54,670 nt of DNA from Micromonospora sp. CB01531. GTDB lineage: Bacteria > Actinomycetota > Actinomycetes > Mycobacteriales > Micromonosporaceae. Both the position numbers and the translations under genes were made by a program. Within the stretch, counting starts at the first letter, position 1; every line of letters begins with the position of its first letter. Below the pieces are notes generated by a model, which was not told where the DNA came from, ran no database searches, and was given only the letters and a program-made list of their open reading frames with translations. Below are positions 19,074 through 28,632 of this stretch, piece after piece. Where the stretch lies: positions 1-54,670 of the forward strand of contig NZ_LWLS01000096.1 in the NCBI RefSeq assembly GCF_001905095.1, given 5' to 3'.

Positions 19074-22000
19074 TCAGTGGACGGTGAGGTTGCCACTCGT
19101 CAGGTTGACCTCGGCGGTCCCGTTCCCCGTCCAGTCGGACGAGAAGAGCAGGGCACCGCCGTTCCACAGGGTGACCGCGACGGTGTCGTCCCGGCCCGGG
19201 GCGCTCCGGTCGGTCACCGTCACCGCCAGCGTCAGGCCGCTGGCGACCAGCTTGCCGTTGCTGTCGTACAGGCTGGCCTGGTAACGCACCTGGGCTACCT
19301 TGCCGGCCGAGGTGACCCCGAGCCCGTCAACCGTGCCGGCCTTGATCGTGTAGGACTTTCCGCCGGAGCGGAACGCGATCTCAGCCTGGCCCGAGGCGGC
19401 CTTGTTGGCCGTGGCGGGCTTCGCGGTCAGGTCCACCGCGACCTTCGACTTCGTGTCGGCCGGGTACGCCCCCGCCGAGCGGGTGACGGTGATATCGCCG
19501 TCACCGGTGAGGAACCCGCCGTCGGAGGCGGCGACCGTCACCTGCGCGGTGGTGCTGCCGGTGTAGTTGCCACCGACCGTCGCGGTGACGGTGTGCGCGC
19601 CCTCCGAAAGGGTGGCCTCGCACGCCGCGGATGCGCTGGTGGTGTCCGTGCCGAGCAGGTCCAGCACGCCGGTGCAGAGCGGCACGCCACCCTCGGTGAA
19701 GGTGACCGTGGCGGTGCGGATGTCACCCGCGGTGGCGTCCGTCGCCGCCGGCAGCACCGAGCTGTCCTGGACGACGGCCCGCAGCAGGGCCTTGCCGGCG
19801 GCACCGCTGGTGGCGGTGGTCACCAGCGTGTCGCCGGCCCAGGTCGCCGCCGCGTCCTCGGCGGTGACCGTGACGGTGAACGAGGTGCTGCCGGCCAGGC
19901 CGGCGTCGTCGGACACCGTCACGGTGACCGGGTAGTCACCCGGGGCCGCCGTGGTGGTGCCGGTGACCGTCCAGCTCCGGGTACCAGGAAGGGCGTCCGC
20001 CGCGGAGGTGCCCGACACGGCCAGGGACAGGCCGGCGGGCAGCCCCGCGGCGGACGCGGTCAGGGCCGCGCCGGCGGTGTCGCCGTCGGTCGCGGTGATG
20101 GTGACCGACGGCGAGAGCGCGTCACTGTACTGGACACGCGCGCCACCGGCCGGGGCGTCGTTCGAGACCACCGGGGCGGACCGGATGGTGAAGTCGGCGT
20201 CGTTGACATCGAAGAAGATGTTGCCGATCGCCTCGATCTTGATCCGGGCCTGCTTGGTCGCCACGTTCGGCAGGGTCACCGTCGCGGTGCCGGTGTTCGC
20301 AGTCTGCCCGGCCAGCACGTACGGGAAGGTCAGCCCGCCGTCGGCGGAGAGCGAGATCTTCACCTGGCTGGCGTTCACCGGCGCCGCGTCGGTGCCGGCC
20401 ACGTCCCAGGTCACCGTCTGGGTCGAGCCGCCGTCCAGGACGGCGGCGGTGCCCTGCGAGGTGACCAGGAACGGACCGGCGTTCGGGGCCAGCACGACCG
20501 CCACGTCGGCGCTGCCGACGCCGCCGCCGCCCAGCCGCCCGTCCCGGGCGGTGAGCTTGAAGTGCATGGTCCGGTCGTTGGTGAAGCCGACCCAGTCCCG
20601 GGTGGGCAGGAACTCGGAGTAGCAGTCGACGAGCTCGGTCGGCACGTTCGAGGCGCCCCCGGTGGGCGGCGGCGCCGGAGCGGCCGGGCAGGCGCCCGTC
20701 TTGGCGTTGGTGTTGCCCGCCAGGATCTGCTTCATGTCGGGGAACACCCGGGTCGAGTTGGTGGTCACCGCGTTCTGACCCGGCGAGTGGTACTTCAGGG
20801 TGTCGCTCGGCGACACGTACGCCGCCTCGCCGAACACCCGGAACAGCGGACCGTTGGTCTTGGTGTTGTTCACCAGCGCGGTGCCGGCGCTGGCGCCCCG
20901 GTCGTTCTGCTCCCACAGGTACGTCACCGTGTCGCCGTCGGAGTCGGTGGCGCTGCCGGTCAACGCGAACGGGGTACGCACCGGGATGGTGACGGTGCCC
21001 GGCACGGTCACCACCGGGGCGTGGTTGGCGGTCTCCTCGACCACGTGGCCGCCGTTGTCGATGGCGCCGCCCTTGGCCGTCTCACCGACGAAACCGGAGG
21101 CACCGGAGAAGTTGGTGAGCGCGAGCGACGCCACGTTGGTGTTGGCCAGCGTGCCGCCGAAGGTCACCTGGAAACCGGTGTCGTTCAGCGTGCCGCTGCC
21201 GCCGAAGGCGGCCACGGTGACGGTCGCGCCGGCCGGCCAGCCGGCGATCCCCTCGATGGCGGCCTTGATACCGGCGGTGGTGTAGTTGACTCCCCGCACG
21301 ATCGACGCCGAGTCGTTGCCGGCGTAGTTGACGGTGAACGAGTCACCGTTGGTGTCGTAGTCGTACAGCGAGACGGTCTGCACCTCGCTGATCGCCGCAC
21401 GGCTCGACGTGACATACGTGGTGATCTCGGTGTAGCTGCGGTGCGACCAGTACGGGTCGCTGTGCGGCTGAAGATTGTCCTGCTGGCAGATGCCGGCGTA
21501 CGCCATGATGGACGACCCGCTGCCCGGCTCGTACGAGTTCGCCGCGCTGCGGTTGCCACCCGAGCAGTTGTACTGCGTGCCATTGAAGGTGTGGTTACCG
21601 GCGAACTGGTGACCCATCTCGTGCGACACGTAGTCCACCGCGTAGAAATCACCGATCGGCGTCGGCAGGCCGGTGCAGCCCTGCGCCTTGCTGTTGCCGC
21701 CGATCACGCCGAGGCTGGCCACGCCGCCGCCGTTCACGCCCAGGCCGATGTGGCCCACGTCGTAGTTGCTGGCGCCGACGAGCTGGCCGAGCACGATCCG
21801 GTTACGGCTGAGGGTGCCGCTGCCGCACGAGCTGAGCTGCGCCGTGGTGAAGCAGGCCGCCGCACCGCACGGGCCGTTCGGCTCGGTGGCCAGCGCCGGT
21901 GTGTTCAGGTTGGTCTTGTCGGTGTCGTTGATCAGGACGAGCCGGATCGCAGTCTCGTCCTCGTAGATCTGGGTGACCCGGTTCATCAGGGTGACCTTGG

Positions 22001-22784
22001 CGGCGGTGACGTTCTCCGCGCCGAAGAAGGTGGCGTAGGAGGGGTCGGTCACCAGCGCCACCCGGTAGGTGCGCAGCTTCACCAGCGGTCCGGCGGGAAC
22101 CTCCGCCTGGGCCGCGGCAACCTCGTCCTCGAGCGCGTGCGCCGCGGACTCCACGTCCTCCCGCTCGACGAACTCGCCGTGCGGGTTCTCCAGGTCACGG
22201 GCGAAGTAGCTCGCGTACAGGCTCTGGTCGAGGTGGTAGTAGGGGTCGATGTACCAGTTGCCGGTCGCCGAGCGGACCGAGGCGTGGAAGCCGAGCGGGG
22301 TCAGGTCCGCCCGGATGGTCGCGCTCGGGTCGTCCAGGCCCTTGCCGGCGTACGTGGTGATCTCGGGGTGCGCGGCGGCCAGACCGGCCTCCATGACCGG
22401 CGAGTCGACCAGCTCGAAGCGCTGGAACGTCCCGTCGGGCGCCGGCAGCGACACCACCTGCCGCGCGGCGCGCGCCAGGCCGCGGCGCTGCTCCGCCGGC
22501 GCCTTGTCCAGCAGGCTCTTCATGCTGCCGCGGTCCAGCGTGTACGCCGCCAGCCGCTCGGCCTTGACGGCGGCCTTCCGGCCCGCCTTGGTCGGCGCCG
22601 GCTTGCCGTCGACCTTGTGCCACGGACCGTTGCCGGACGGTGCGGCGGAGGCCGGCGCGGGTGCCGCGAGGGCCGGCAGCGCCGCCGCGGCCAGCACGGC
22701 GACCAGGAGGGCAGCGATCCGCCCGCGCCGCGACCGGCTGTCCGGTTTCCGGTCGCGCGGCGGACGTACCAGAGTGATCCTCAA
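19074..22784 (-). CDS. Large secreted metzincin-type zinc metalloprotease
   Basis: 1236 residues. A signal peptide (basic start, LLVAVLAAAALPALA, cleavage near residue 47) is followed by a propeptide-like region to about 210. The reprolysin-like catalytic domain has the zinc motif HEMGHQFAGNH (H388, E389, H392, H398) and the Met-turn SIMAYAG. After about residue 500 come repeated beta-sandwich, cadherin/Ig-like domains rich in Thr and Val, for example VTVSDDAGLAGSTSFTVTV. These probably mediate substrate or surface binding. The start codon is TTG at 22784, supported by AGGGAGACGAC in front. Substrate unknown; likely acts outside the cell. Confidence 0.9.
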   Translation of the reverse strand: MRITLVRPPRDRKPDSRSRRGRIAALLVAVLAAAALPALAAPAPASAAPSGNGPWHKVDGKPAPTKAGRKAAVKAERLAAYTLDRGSMKSLLDKAPAEQRRGLARAARQVVSLPAPDGTFQRFELVDSPVMEAGLAAAHPEITTYAGKGLDDPSATIRADLTPLGFHASVRSATGNWYIDPYYHLDQSLYASYFARDLENPHGEFVEREDVESAAHALEDEVAAAQAEVPAGPLVKLRTYRVALVTDPSYATFFGAENVTAAKVTLMNRVTQIYEDETAIRLVLINDTDKTNLNTPALATEPNGPCGAAACFTTAQLSSCGSGTLSRNRIVLGQLVGASNYDVGHIGLGVNGGGVASLGVIGGNSKAQGCTGLPTPIGDFYAVDYVSHEMGHQFAGNHTFNGTQYNCSGGNRSAANSYEPGSGSSIMAYAGICQQDNLQPHSDPYWSHRSYTEITTYVTSSRAAISEVQTVSLYDYDTNGDSFTVNYAGNDSASIVRGVNYTTAGIKAAIEGIAGWPAGATVTVAAFGGSGTLNDTGFQVTFGGTLANTNVASLALTNFSGASGFVGETAKGGAIDNGGHVVEETANHAPVVTVPGTVTIPVRTPFALTGSATDSDGDTVTYLWEQNDRGASAGTALVNNTKTNGPLFRVFGEAAYVSPSDTLKYHSPGQNAVTTNSTRVFPDMKQILAGNTNAKTGACPAAPAPPPTGGASNVPTELVDCYSEFLPTRDWVGFTNDRTMHFKLTARDGRLGGGGVGSADVAVVLAPNAGPFLVTSQGTAAVLDGGSTQTVTWDVAGTDAAPVNASQVKISLSADGGLTFPYVLAGQTANTGTATVTLPNVATKQARIKIEAIGNIFFDVNDADFTIRSAPVVSNDAPAGGARVQYSDALSPSVTITATDGDTAGAALTASAAGLPAGLSLAVSGTSAADALPGTRSWTVTGTTTAAPGDYPVTVTVSDDAGLAGSTSFTVTVTAEDAAATWAGDTLVTTATSGAAGKALLRAVVQDSSVLPAATDATAGDIRTATVTFTEGGVPLCTGVLDLLGTDTTSASAACEATLSEGAHTVTATVGGNYTGSTTAQVTVAASDGGFLTGDGDITVTRSAGAYPADTKSKVAVDLTAKPATANKAASGQAEIAFRSGGKSYTIKAGTVDGLGVTSAGKVAQVRYQASLYDSNGKLVASGLTLAVTVTDRSAPGRDDTVAVTLWNGGALLFSSDWTGNGTAEVNLTSGNLTVH

Positions 22785-23157
22785 GTCGTCTCCCTGCTCA
22801 GTGGAGGGTGGAACCGACCCGCGCCCCCCGGGGGTGACCGGGCGTACGCGAGTGATTTACGAATTGGTCAGAGACCCTAGGCGCACGACGGACTTCGAAC
22901 ATCACCCGGAAAGCGGAGGCGGCTCTGCCAGGACGGCGTCCGGTGCCCGCCCGGCGGGCGGGTATCGGCGCAGGTCACCGTCACCCCGCGCCGGGGCGGC
23001 CCACCCGACGACTGAGCACCGGAGGTCGGAGACGGGAGCAAAAACCGTGCTTTCGGTCGGCTGAACTGCCGGTTCGCACGATGCCCGTGTCACAGACCTG
23101 CAGCGGTTCCGTCATGAGACTGTCATATTCCAACCGTCCATGATGGCCAGTGACTCG
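22785..23157. other. Intergenic region upstream of the metalloprotease gene
   Basis: 373 bases with no credible gene. It must contain the metalloprotease promoter on the minus strand. I can see a GC stem at 22946-22962 (CCCGCCC-GGC-GGGCGGG) and a small ACCG-AAAGCA-CGGT hairpin followed by five T on the minus strand (near 23040-23060), which may end the LysE transcript. No confident promoter boxes were found. Confidence 0.4.
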
Positions 23158-23784
23158 TCACCCGCTGAGCAGGGTGGCGACGGCGAGCGCCGCGATGATG
23201 GCGCTGGACAGCAACGCGGTCACCCGGCGCCCACGCGCACCGGTGAGCGCCCGACCGATCAGCGTGCCACCCCCGGCGATCACCAACTGCCAGCTGGCCG
23301 AGGCGAGGAACGCCCCGAGGACGAAGAGCAGGGCGGCACGCGGGCCCGAACCGCCCACCTCGCCGCGACCGAGGATCAGGGCCGCGAAGTAGACCACGGT
23401 GGCCGGGTTGAGCAGAGTCAGCGCGAGGATCGCGGTGAACGCCCGCACCGGGGTGTCCAGGCCACCCCGCCCGACGGCCGCCCGAGCCGGGACAGCGGGG
23501 CGCAACGCTCGCCAGGCCCCGTGCCCGGCGAGGGCGAGCAGCACCCCGGCGGCGACCCACCGCAGCGGTCCGCCGAACGGCGCGAGCCAGCCGGCCACCG
23601 CCGCGCCGCCGAGGGCCGCCACTGCGGCGTAGAGGCCGTCGGCGGCGGCCACCCCGAGCGCCGCCGCCGCGCCGACCCGGAACCCGGTACGCGCGCTCAG
23701 CCCGAGGATGAGGATCGCGATCGCGCCGACCGGAATGGCGACGCCGTAGCCGGCGACCAAGCCGGCGAGGAACGCCCCGCTCAC
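23158..23784 (-). CDS. LysE/RhtB-type amino-acid exporter
   Basis: 208 residues, very hydrophobic, with about six membrane helices. The N-terminus GLVAGYGVAIPVGAIAILILGLSARTG carries the LysE family pattern (P-G-P variant PVGAI). LTLLNPATVVYFAAL in the middle is the conserved NP motif of the family. These proteins export amino acids or other small metabolites by proton antiport. Substrate is not predictable. It stands alone on the minus strand. Confidence 0.88.
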   Translation of the reverse strand: MSGAFLAGLVAGYGVAIPVGAIAILILGLSARTGFRVGAAAALGVAAADGLYAAVAALGGAAVAGWLAPFGGPLRWVAAGVLLALAGHGAWRALRPAVPARAAVGRGGLDTPVRAFTAILALTLLNPATVVYFAALILGRGEVGGSGPRAALLFVLGAFLASASWQLVIAGGGTLIGRALTGARGRRVTALLSSAIIAALAVATLLSG

Positions 23785-23994
23785 GACGGTCGAAGGCGGG
23801 TCGAGGCGGACCCGGGCACGGTGCGCTGTCGACGCGCGACGGTCGCCGCGCGGACAGGAACCTGCTTCGGGTACGCCTCGATCACCCGGTCATCCTGCGC
23901 CCCTCTTCCCCTGCCCCGCCACCGCATTTCCCGCGCTCCGCGCCCCGCACACCCGGCACCCGGCACCTGGCACCCGAGATCGCACTAATTCCTA

Positions 23995-24032
23995 GATGTG
24001 GGGGCCTGGCATCGCCCCGAGGCCACCACATC
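23995..24032. repeat. Imperfect inverted repeat upstream of the lysE-like gene
   Basis: GATGTGGGGGCCT pairs with AGGCCACCACATC across a 12-base loop with one mismatch. It is separate from the suf terminator 54 bases away. It could be an operator or part of a transcript; no clear role. Confidence 0.5.
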
Positions 24033-24085
24033 CAGGATCGAGCGTGACGTTGGCGGGCCGGGCGGACAGGGGCGGCGAAAACGTG

Positions 24086-24119
24086 TCGAGCGCGACGCCC
24101 CGGAGGGCGCCGCGCTCGA
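24086..24119 (-). terminator. Terminator of the suf operon
   Basis: A 15-bp stem with one mismatch and a 4-base loop lies 19 bases past the sufT stop; on the minus strand it is followed by CACGTTTTC, giving a short T-run. Confidence 0.75.
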
Positions 24120-24137
24120 TAGCGGTGATCGGTCGGG

Positions 24138-24554
24138 TCAGACGTTGAAGCCGAGGGAGCGGAGCTGGTCCCGGCCCTCGTCGGTGATCTTGTCGGGGCC
24201 CCACGGCGGCAGCCACACCCAGTTGATCCGGATGTCGTTGACCAGTCCGCCGCCCGGGCCGGTGGTCAGCGCCTGCCGGGCCTGGTCCTCGATCACGTCG
24301 GTGAGCGGGCAGGCCGCCGAGGTCAGCGTCATGTCCAGGGTGGCGACGTTCTCGTCGTCGACGTGGACGCCATACACCAGACCCAGGTCAACCACGTTAA
24401 TGCCCAGCTCCGGGTCGACGACGTCCTTCATCGCCTCCTCGATGTCGGCGATCGCGGCCTTGCCGGCCGGGGCTGCCCCGCCGGTGGCCGGCGTCGCCGC
24501 GCCGTCGGTCGCCACGGCGCCGGCCTCCGGCGTGGTGGTCTCGTCGCTGCTCAT
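24138..24554 (-). CDS. sufT: Metal-sulfur cluster assembly factor (SufT, MIP18/DUF59 fold)
   Basis: 138 residues. About 40 Ala/Thr/Gly-rich residues precede the DUF59 domain: IEEAMKDVVDPELGINVVDL, LDMTLTSAACPLTDVI with the conserved reactive Cys, and VWLPPWGPDKI. Bacterial SufT proteins help mature Fe-S proteins as the last step of the SUF pathway. The start overlaps the sufU stop (ATGA), so it is the last gene of the operon. Confidence 0.92.
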   Translation of the reverse strand: MSSDETTTPEAGAVATDGAATPATGGAAPAGKAAIADIEEAMKDVVDPELGINVVDLGLVYGVHVDDENVATLDMTLTSAACPLTDVIEDQARQALTTGPGGGLVNDIRINWVWLPPWGPDKITDEGRDQLRSLGFNV

Positions 24555-25027
24555 GCCTCTACCTCCGTCGGGCTCACGCCCACCCCGGCGCGTGCCGCCG
24601 CATCCTTGAACGCCATCCACGACAGCAACGCGCACTTCACCCGGGCCGGATAGCGCGCGACACCCGCGAACGCCACCCCGTCACCGAGCACTTCCTCGTC
24701 CGGCGTGACCTGGCCACGCCCGGACATCAACGCCACGAACGCGTCGTGCACCACGGAGGCGTCGTCCGCGGCCCGGCCGCGCAGCAGCTCGTGCAGGACG
24801 CTGGCCGACGCCTGGCTGATCGAGCAGCCCATCCCGTCGTACGAGATGTCGGTGAACACCTTGCCGTCGGTGGTCACCCGCACGGTGATCTCGTCGCCGC
24901 AGGTCGGGTTGACGTGGTGCGCCTCGCCGACCCGGGCGTCCGTGTCCGCCGCCTCCCGCAGGCCACGGCCGTGCGGGTGCTTGTAGTGGTCCAGGATGAT
25001 CTCCTGGTAGAGCTGGTCGAGCTGCAT
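24551..25027 (-). CDS. sufU: SUF-system sulfur-transfer zinc protein SufU
   Basis: 158 residues of the IscU-like fold: QLYQEIILDHYKHPHGRGL at the start, then three cysteines in NPTCGDE, DGMGCSISQAS and ARVKCALL, with the Asp in CGDE completing the zinc site. The extra segment between the second and third Cys marks SufU rather than IscU. SufU takes persulfide sulfur from SufS. Its start codon shares one base with the sufS stop. Confidence 0.95.
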   Translation of the reverse strand: MQLDQLYQEIILDHYKHPHGRGLREAADTDARVGEAHHVNPTCGDEITVRVTTDGKVFTDISYDGMGCSISQASASVLHELLRGRAADDASVVHDAFVALMSGRGQVTPDEEVLGDGVAFAGVARYPARVKCALLSWMAFKDAAARAGVGVSPTEVEA

Positions 25028-26331
25028 CAGTCGAACACCTTCCGCACCTGCTCGAGACCGGCCACCAGCGCGTCGATCTCCTCCGTCGTGGTGTACAGGT
25101 AGAACGACGCCCGCGTCATGGCCGGCACCCCGAACCGGGTGCACACCGGCTTCGCGCAGTGGTGCCCCACCCGGACCTGCACGCCGAGCGAGTCGAGCAC
25201 CTGCCCGACGTCGTGCGGGTGCACGTCGCCGAGCGCGAACGAGATCGTCCCGCCCCGGCCGACCGGCACGTTCGGACCGAAGATGCGCAGCCCCGGCACG
25301 GTGGCGAGGGCGTCCAGCGCGTACGCCGTCAGCTCCTTCTCGTGCCACTGGACGGCACGCATGCCGATCCCGCTGAGGTAGTCCACGGCCGCGCCGAGCG
25401 CGACGGCCTCGGCGATCGGCGGGGTGCCCGCCTCGAACCGGGCCGGCGGCGCGGCGAACGTCGACCGGGCCATCGTCACCGTCTCGATCATCGAGCCGCC
25501 GCCGAGCACCGGCGGCATCGCGGCGAGCAGCTCCGACCGGCCCCAGAGCACGCCGATGCCGGTCGGGCCGCACATCTTGTGCCCGGTGAAGACGATGAAG
25601 TCCGCGTCGTGGTCGACCACGTCCATCGGCATGTGCGGCACCGACTGCGAGCAGTCGAGCAGCAGCAGGGCGCCCACCTCGCGAACCCGCTGGGTGATCC
25701 GCGCGGTCGCGTTGACCGTGCCCAGGATGTTCGAGGTGTGCACCAGCGAGACGATCTTCGTCCGCTCGGTGACCAGGTCCGCCAGCCCGGACTCGTCGAG
25801 CCGGCCGTGGTCGGTGACCGGGAACCAGCGCAGGGTGGCGCCGGTCCGCTCCGCCAGGAGCTGCCACGGGACGATGTTCGAGTGGTGCTCCATCTCGGAG
25901 ATCACGATCTCGTCGCCCGGGCCGAGCCGGAAGCGTGGGTCGGCGTCGGCGCGCAGCGAGGCGTTGGAGAACGCGTACGCCACGATGTTGATCGCCTCGG
26001 TGGAGTTCTTGGTGAACACCACCTCGTCCACGCTCGGCGCGTTGATGAACGCGGCGATCTTCGCGCGGGCCCCCTCGTACGCCTCGGTCGCCTCGGTGCC
26101 CAGGGTGTGCACCGAGCGCGACACGTTGGCGTTGTGCCGCGCGTAGTGCTCGGCGAGCACGTCGAGCACCTGCCGCGGCTTGTGGGAGGTGTTGGCGCTG
26201 TCGAGATAGACCAGCCGGTGCCCGTTGATCTCCCGGTCCAGGATCGGGAAGTCGGCGCGCACCGCGTCCACGTCGTAACGTGGCACGTCGTCGTACTGCG
26301 GCATTCCCGGCGGGATGGCGATGGTGGTCAT
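25027..26331 (-). CDS. sufS: Cysteine desulfurase SufS
   Basis: 434 residues, a PLP enzyme that takes sulfur from cysteine for Fe-S cluster building. The PLP-binding Lys lies in FIVFTGHKMCGPTGIG, with the His and Asp partners in EMEHHSN and LLLDCSQSVPH. The active-site Cys is in VRVGHHCAKP, in the short loop typical of class II enzymes that need SufU. It follows sufC by 20 bases. Confidence 0.96.
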   Translation of the reverse strand: MTTIAIPPGMPQYDDVPRYDVDAVRADFPILDREINGHRLVYLDSANTSHKPRQVLDVLAEHYARHNANVSRSVHTLGTEATEAYEGARAKIAAFINAPSVDEVVFTKNSTEAINIVAYAFSNASLRADADPRFRLGPGDEIVISEMEHHSNIVPWQLLAERTGATLRWFPVTDHGRLDESGLADLVTERTKIVSLVHTSNILGTVNATARITQRVREVGALLLLDCSQSVPHMPMDVVDHDADFIVFTGHKMCGPTGIGVLWGRSELLAAMPPVLGGGSMIETVTMARSTFAAPPARFEAGTPPIAEAVALGAAVDYLSGIGMRAVQWHEKELTAYALDALATVPGLRIFGPNVPVGRGGTISFALGDVHPHDVGQVLDSLGVQVRVGHHCAKPVCTRFGVPAMTRASFYLYTTTEEIDALVAGLEQVRKVFD

Positions 26332-26351
26332 ATCCGCGGTCCTTCCGGCTC

Positions 26352-27125
26352 TCAGGCCCGCGCCGAACCGGCCCCGGCGACGTACCGCTCGTAGCCCTCT
26401 TCCTCGAGCTTGTCGGCCAGCTCCGGGCCGCCCTGCTCGACGATCCGGCCGGCCACGAAGACGTGCACGAAGTCGGGCTTGATGTAGCGCAGGATCCGGG
26501 TGTAGTGGGTGATCAGCAGCAGGCCGGTGTCGCCGGTGTCGCGGACCCGGTTCACGCCCTCGCTAACCACGCGCAGCGCGTCCACGTCGAGGCCGGAGTC
26601 GGTCTCGTCGAGGATCGCCATCTTCGGCTTAAGCAGCTCCAGCTGCACGATCTCGTGCCGCTTCTTCTCGCCGCCGGAGAAGCCCTCGTTGACGTTGCGC
26701 TGGGCGAACGCCGGGTCCATCTGCAGCTTCTCCATGGCGCCGCGCAGCTCGCCGGCCCAGGTGCGCAGCTTCGGCGCCTCGCCGTCGATCGCGGTCTTGG
26801 CGGTACGCAGGAAGTTGGCGACAGAGACGCCGGGAACCTCGACCGGGTACTGCATGGCCAGGAAGAGGCCGGCACGGGCCCGCTCGTCGACGGACATGGC
26901 CAGCACGTCCTCGCCGTCGAGGGTCACCGAACCGCCGGTGATCTCGTACTTGGGGTGGCCGGCGATCGAGTACGCCAGGGTCGACTTGCCGGAGCCGTTC
27001 GGGCCCATGATCGCGTGGGTCTCGCCCGACCTCACAGCCAGGTCGACCCCGTGCAGGATCGGCTTGAGCTCACCCTCGGGCAGCTTGACCGACACCTTCA
27101 GGTCGCGGATCTCCAGGGTGCTCAT
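26352..27125 (-). CDS. sufC: Fe-S assembly ATPase SufC
   Basis: 257 residues, a soluble ABC ATPase: GPNGSGKSTLAYSIAG (Walker A), FSGGEKKRHEIVQL (signature), MAILDETDSGLDVDAL (Walker B and D-loop). It binds SufB and SufD to form the SufBC2D scaffold. It overlaps the Rieske gene stop by one base. Confidence 0.96.
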   Translation of the reverse strand: MSTLEIRDLKVSVKLPEGELKPILHGVDLAVRSGETHAIMGPNGSGKSTLAYSIAGHPKYEITGGSVTLDGEDVLAMSVDERARAGLFLAMQYPVEVPGVSVANFLRTAKTAIDGEAPKLRTWAGELRGAMEKLQMDPAFAQRNVNEGFSGGEKKRHEIVQLELLKPKMAILDETDSGLDVDALRVVSEGVNRVRDTGDTGLLLITHYTRILRYIKPDFVHVFVAGRIVEQGGPELADKLEEEGYERYVAGAGSARA

Positions 27126-27451
27126 TATCGGGTCACTCCATTGCTCGGCGTCAGGCTGACGTAGATGTCGCCGTCGCGGACTTCGACGGGATAGACGGGA
27201 ACGGGTTCGGTCGCGGGCAGCCCGGTGGGCTCACCGGTACGCAGGTCGAAACGGGATCCGTGCAGCCAGCATTCCAGCGTGCACCCCTCGATCTCGCCCT
27301 CGGATAGGGCCACCGCGGCGTGCGAGCACTCGTCGTACACGGCGTAGAAGTTGTCGTCCTCGCCGTGCACGATCGCGATCTGGGTGCCGTCGACGTCGGC
27401 GCTGATCGCGGTGCCCTTCGGCACGTCCTCGGTCGCGCAGATCCTGATCAT
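27125..27451 (-). CDS. Rieske [2Fe-2S] ferredoxin of the suf operon
   Basis: 108 residues, a small Rieske domain with the ligand pairs C-x-H (ECSHAAV) and C-x2-H (CWLHGSRFD). It resembles ferredoxin subunits of non-heme oxygenases. A Rieske gene in this position, between sufD and sufC, is usual in actinobacteria; it may supply electrons during cluster assembly, which is inference. It overlaps both neighbours by one base. Confidence 0.93.
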   Translation of the reverse strand: MIRICATEDVPKGTAISADVDGTQIAIVHGEDDNFYAVYDECSHAAVALSEGEIEGCTLECWLHGSRFDLRTGEPTGLPATEPVPVYPVEVRDGDIYVSLTPSNGVTR

Positions 27452-28590
27452 CAGGCGCCGGCCTTGGTCAGACGGGCCTCGATCGCGTCGCCGAGCCGCT
27501 CGCGCAGCTCCTCGACCGGGATCTTGTTGATCAGCTCGGCGAAGAAGCCGCGGACCACCAGGCGGCGGGCCTCCGCCTCCGGGATGCCGCGGGCCATCAG
27601 GTAGAAGAGCTGCTCGTCGTCGAAGCGGCCGGTCGCGCTGGCGTGGCCGGCGCCGGCGATCTCGCCGGTCTCGATCTCCAGGTTGGGTACGGAGTCCGCC
27701 CGGGCGCCGTCGGTGAGCAGCAGGTTCCGGTTGATCTCGTACGTGTCGGTGCCGGTCGCCTCGGCCCGGATCAGCACGTCACCGACCCAGACCGTGTGCG
27801 CGCTGTCGCCCTGCAGGGCGCCCCGGTAGCCGACGTAGCTGCGGCAGTCCGGCACCGTGTGGTCGACCAGCTGCCGGTGCTCCAGGTGCTGGCCGGAGTC
27901 GGCGAAGTAGACGCCGTACAGCTCGGCCTCGCCGCCCCGGTCGCCGTACTCCACCGAGGTGTACTGCCGGACCAGGTCACCGCCGAGGCTGACCTGCACA
28001 TGGATCACCTTGGCGTCGCGACCCAGCCGCACCTTGAGGTGCTGCGCCTGGACGGCGTCGTCGGCCCAGTCGGCGACGGTGACCAGGGTCAGCTTCGCGC
28101 CGTCGGCCACCGCCACCTCGACGTTGTCGGCGAGGGTGGCGGAACCGGCGTGCTCCAGCACCAGGGTCACCTCGGCGAACCGGCCCACCTCGACGAAGGT
28201 GTGGCCGAAGGCGAGCTTGTCGGCGCCCTCGCCGACCACCCGCAGGCGCGCCGGCGCGGTCACCACCGCGTCCCGGGCGACCTGCACCAGCAGCGCCTGC
28301 TCGACCCCGCCGTACGCCAGCGCGCTGACCCGGTCGAACGGGGTGAGCACGCTGCCCACCCGCGGGTCGTCCTTGCCGATCCGGCTGACGGTGACGCCCT
28401 CGGGCAGGTCGGCGTACTCGTGGCGGACCGTGCCGGTCGCGGCCTGCGCCCCGACCAGGCCGCGCAGGCGCTTGAGCGGGGTGAAACGCCACTCCTCCTC
28501 CAGGCCCGTCAGGGTCGGGAAGTCGGCGACGTCGTACGAGCGGAGCGCCTGCGACTTGGTGGCGGGCGGCGCGGAAGCCTGGGTAGTCAT
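27451..28590 (-). CDS. sufD: Fe-S assembly scaffold protein SufD
   Basis: 379 residues with the right-handed beta-helix core of SufB/SufD proteins and the closing motif GRFDDEQLFYLMARGIPEAE, then ARRLVVRGFFAELINKI. It pairs with SufB in the SufBC2D complex. A 139-base gap with a strong hairpin separates it from sufB. Confidence 0.95.
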   Translation of the reverse strand: MTTQASAPPATKSQALRSYDVADFPTLTGLEEEWRFTPLKRLRGLVGAQAATGTVRHEYADLPEGVTVSRIGKDDPRVGSVLTPFDRVSALAYGGVEQALLVQVARDAVVTAPARLRVVGEGADKLAFGHTFVEVGRFAEVTLVLEHAGSATLADNVEVAVADGAKLTLVTVADWADDAVQAQHLKVRLGRDAKVIHVQVSLGGDLVRQYTSVEYGDRGGEAELYGVYFADSGQHLEHRQLVDHTVPDCRSYVGYRGALQGDSAHTVWVGDVLIRAEATGTDTYEINRNLLLTDGARADSVPNLEIETGEIAGAGHASATGRFDDEQLFYLMARGIPEAEARRLVVRGFFAELINKIPVEELRERLGDAIEARLTKAGA

Positions 28591-28632
28591 CTCTTCCTTG
28601 CTGTTCTGCGACGGCGGTGTTTCGTGCTGGGT

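Larger units (their letters stand above)
23785..24137. other. Intergenic region between lysE-like gene and suf operon end
   Basis: 353 bases without a gene. Contents: the promoter side of the LysE-type gene, a short run of three 7-bp repeats (CGGCACC/CGGCACC/TGGCACC, about 23953-23974), a 13-bp hairpin at 23995-24032 and the suf terminator at 24086-24119. Confidence 0.6.

Noticed and set aside
18879..22880. 1333-residue open frame on the plus strand across the secreted metalloprotease gene
   Set aside because: Arg/Gly/Val/His-rich translation without any domain, exactly antisense to a gene with signal peptide and zinc motif; it is a by-product of high GC.
23953..23974. CGGCACC tandem repeats as a CRISPR or attachment site
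   Set aside because: Three 7-bp units without spacers, no cas genes, no integrase or tRNA nearby.
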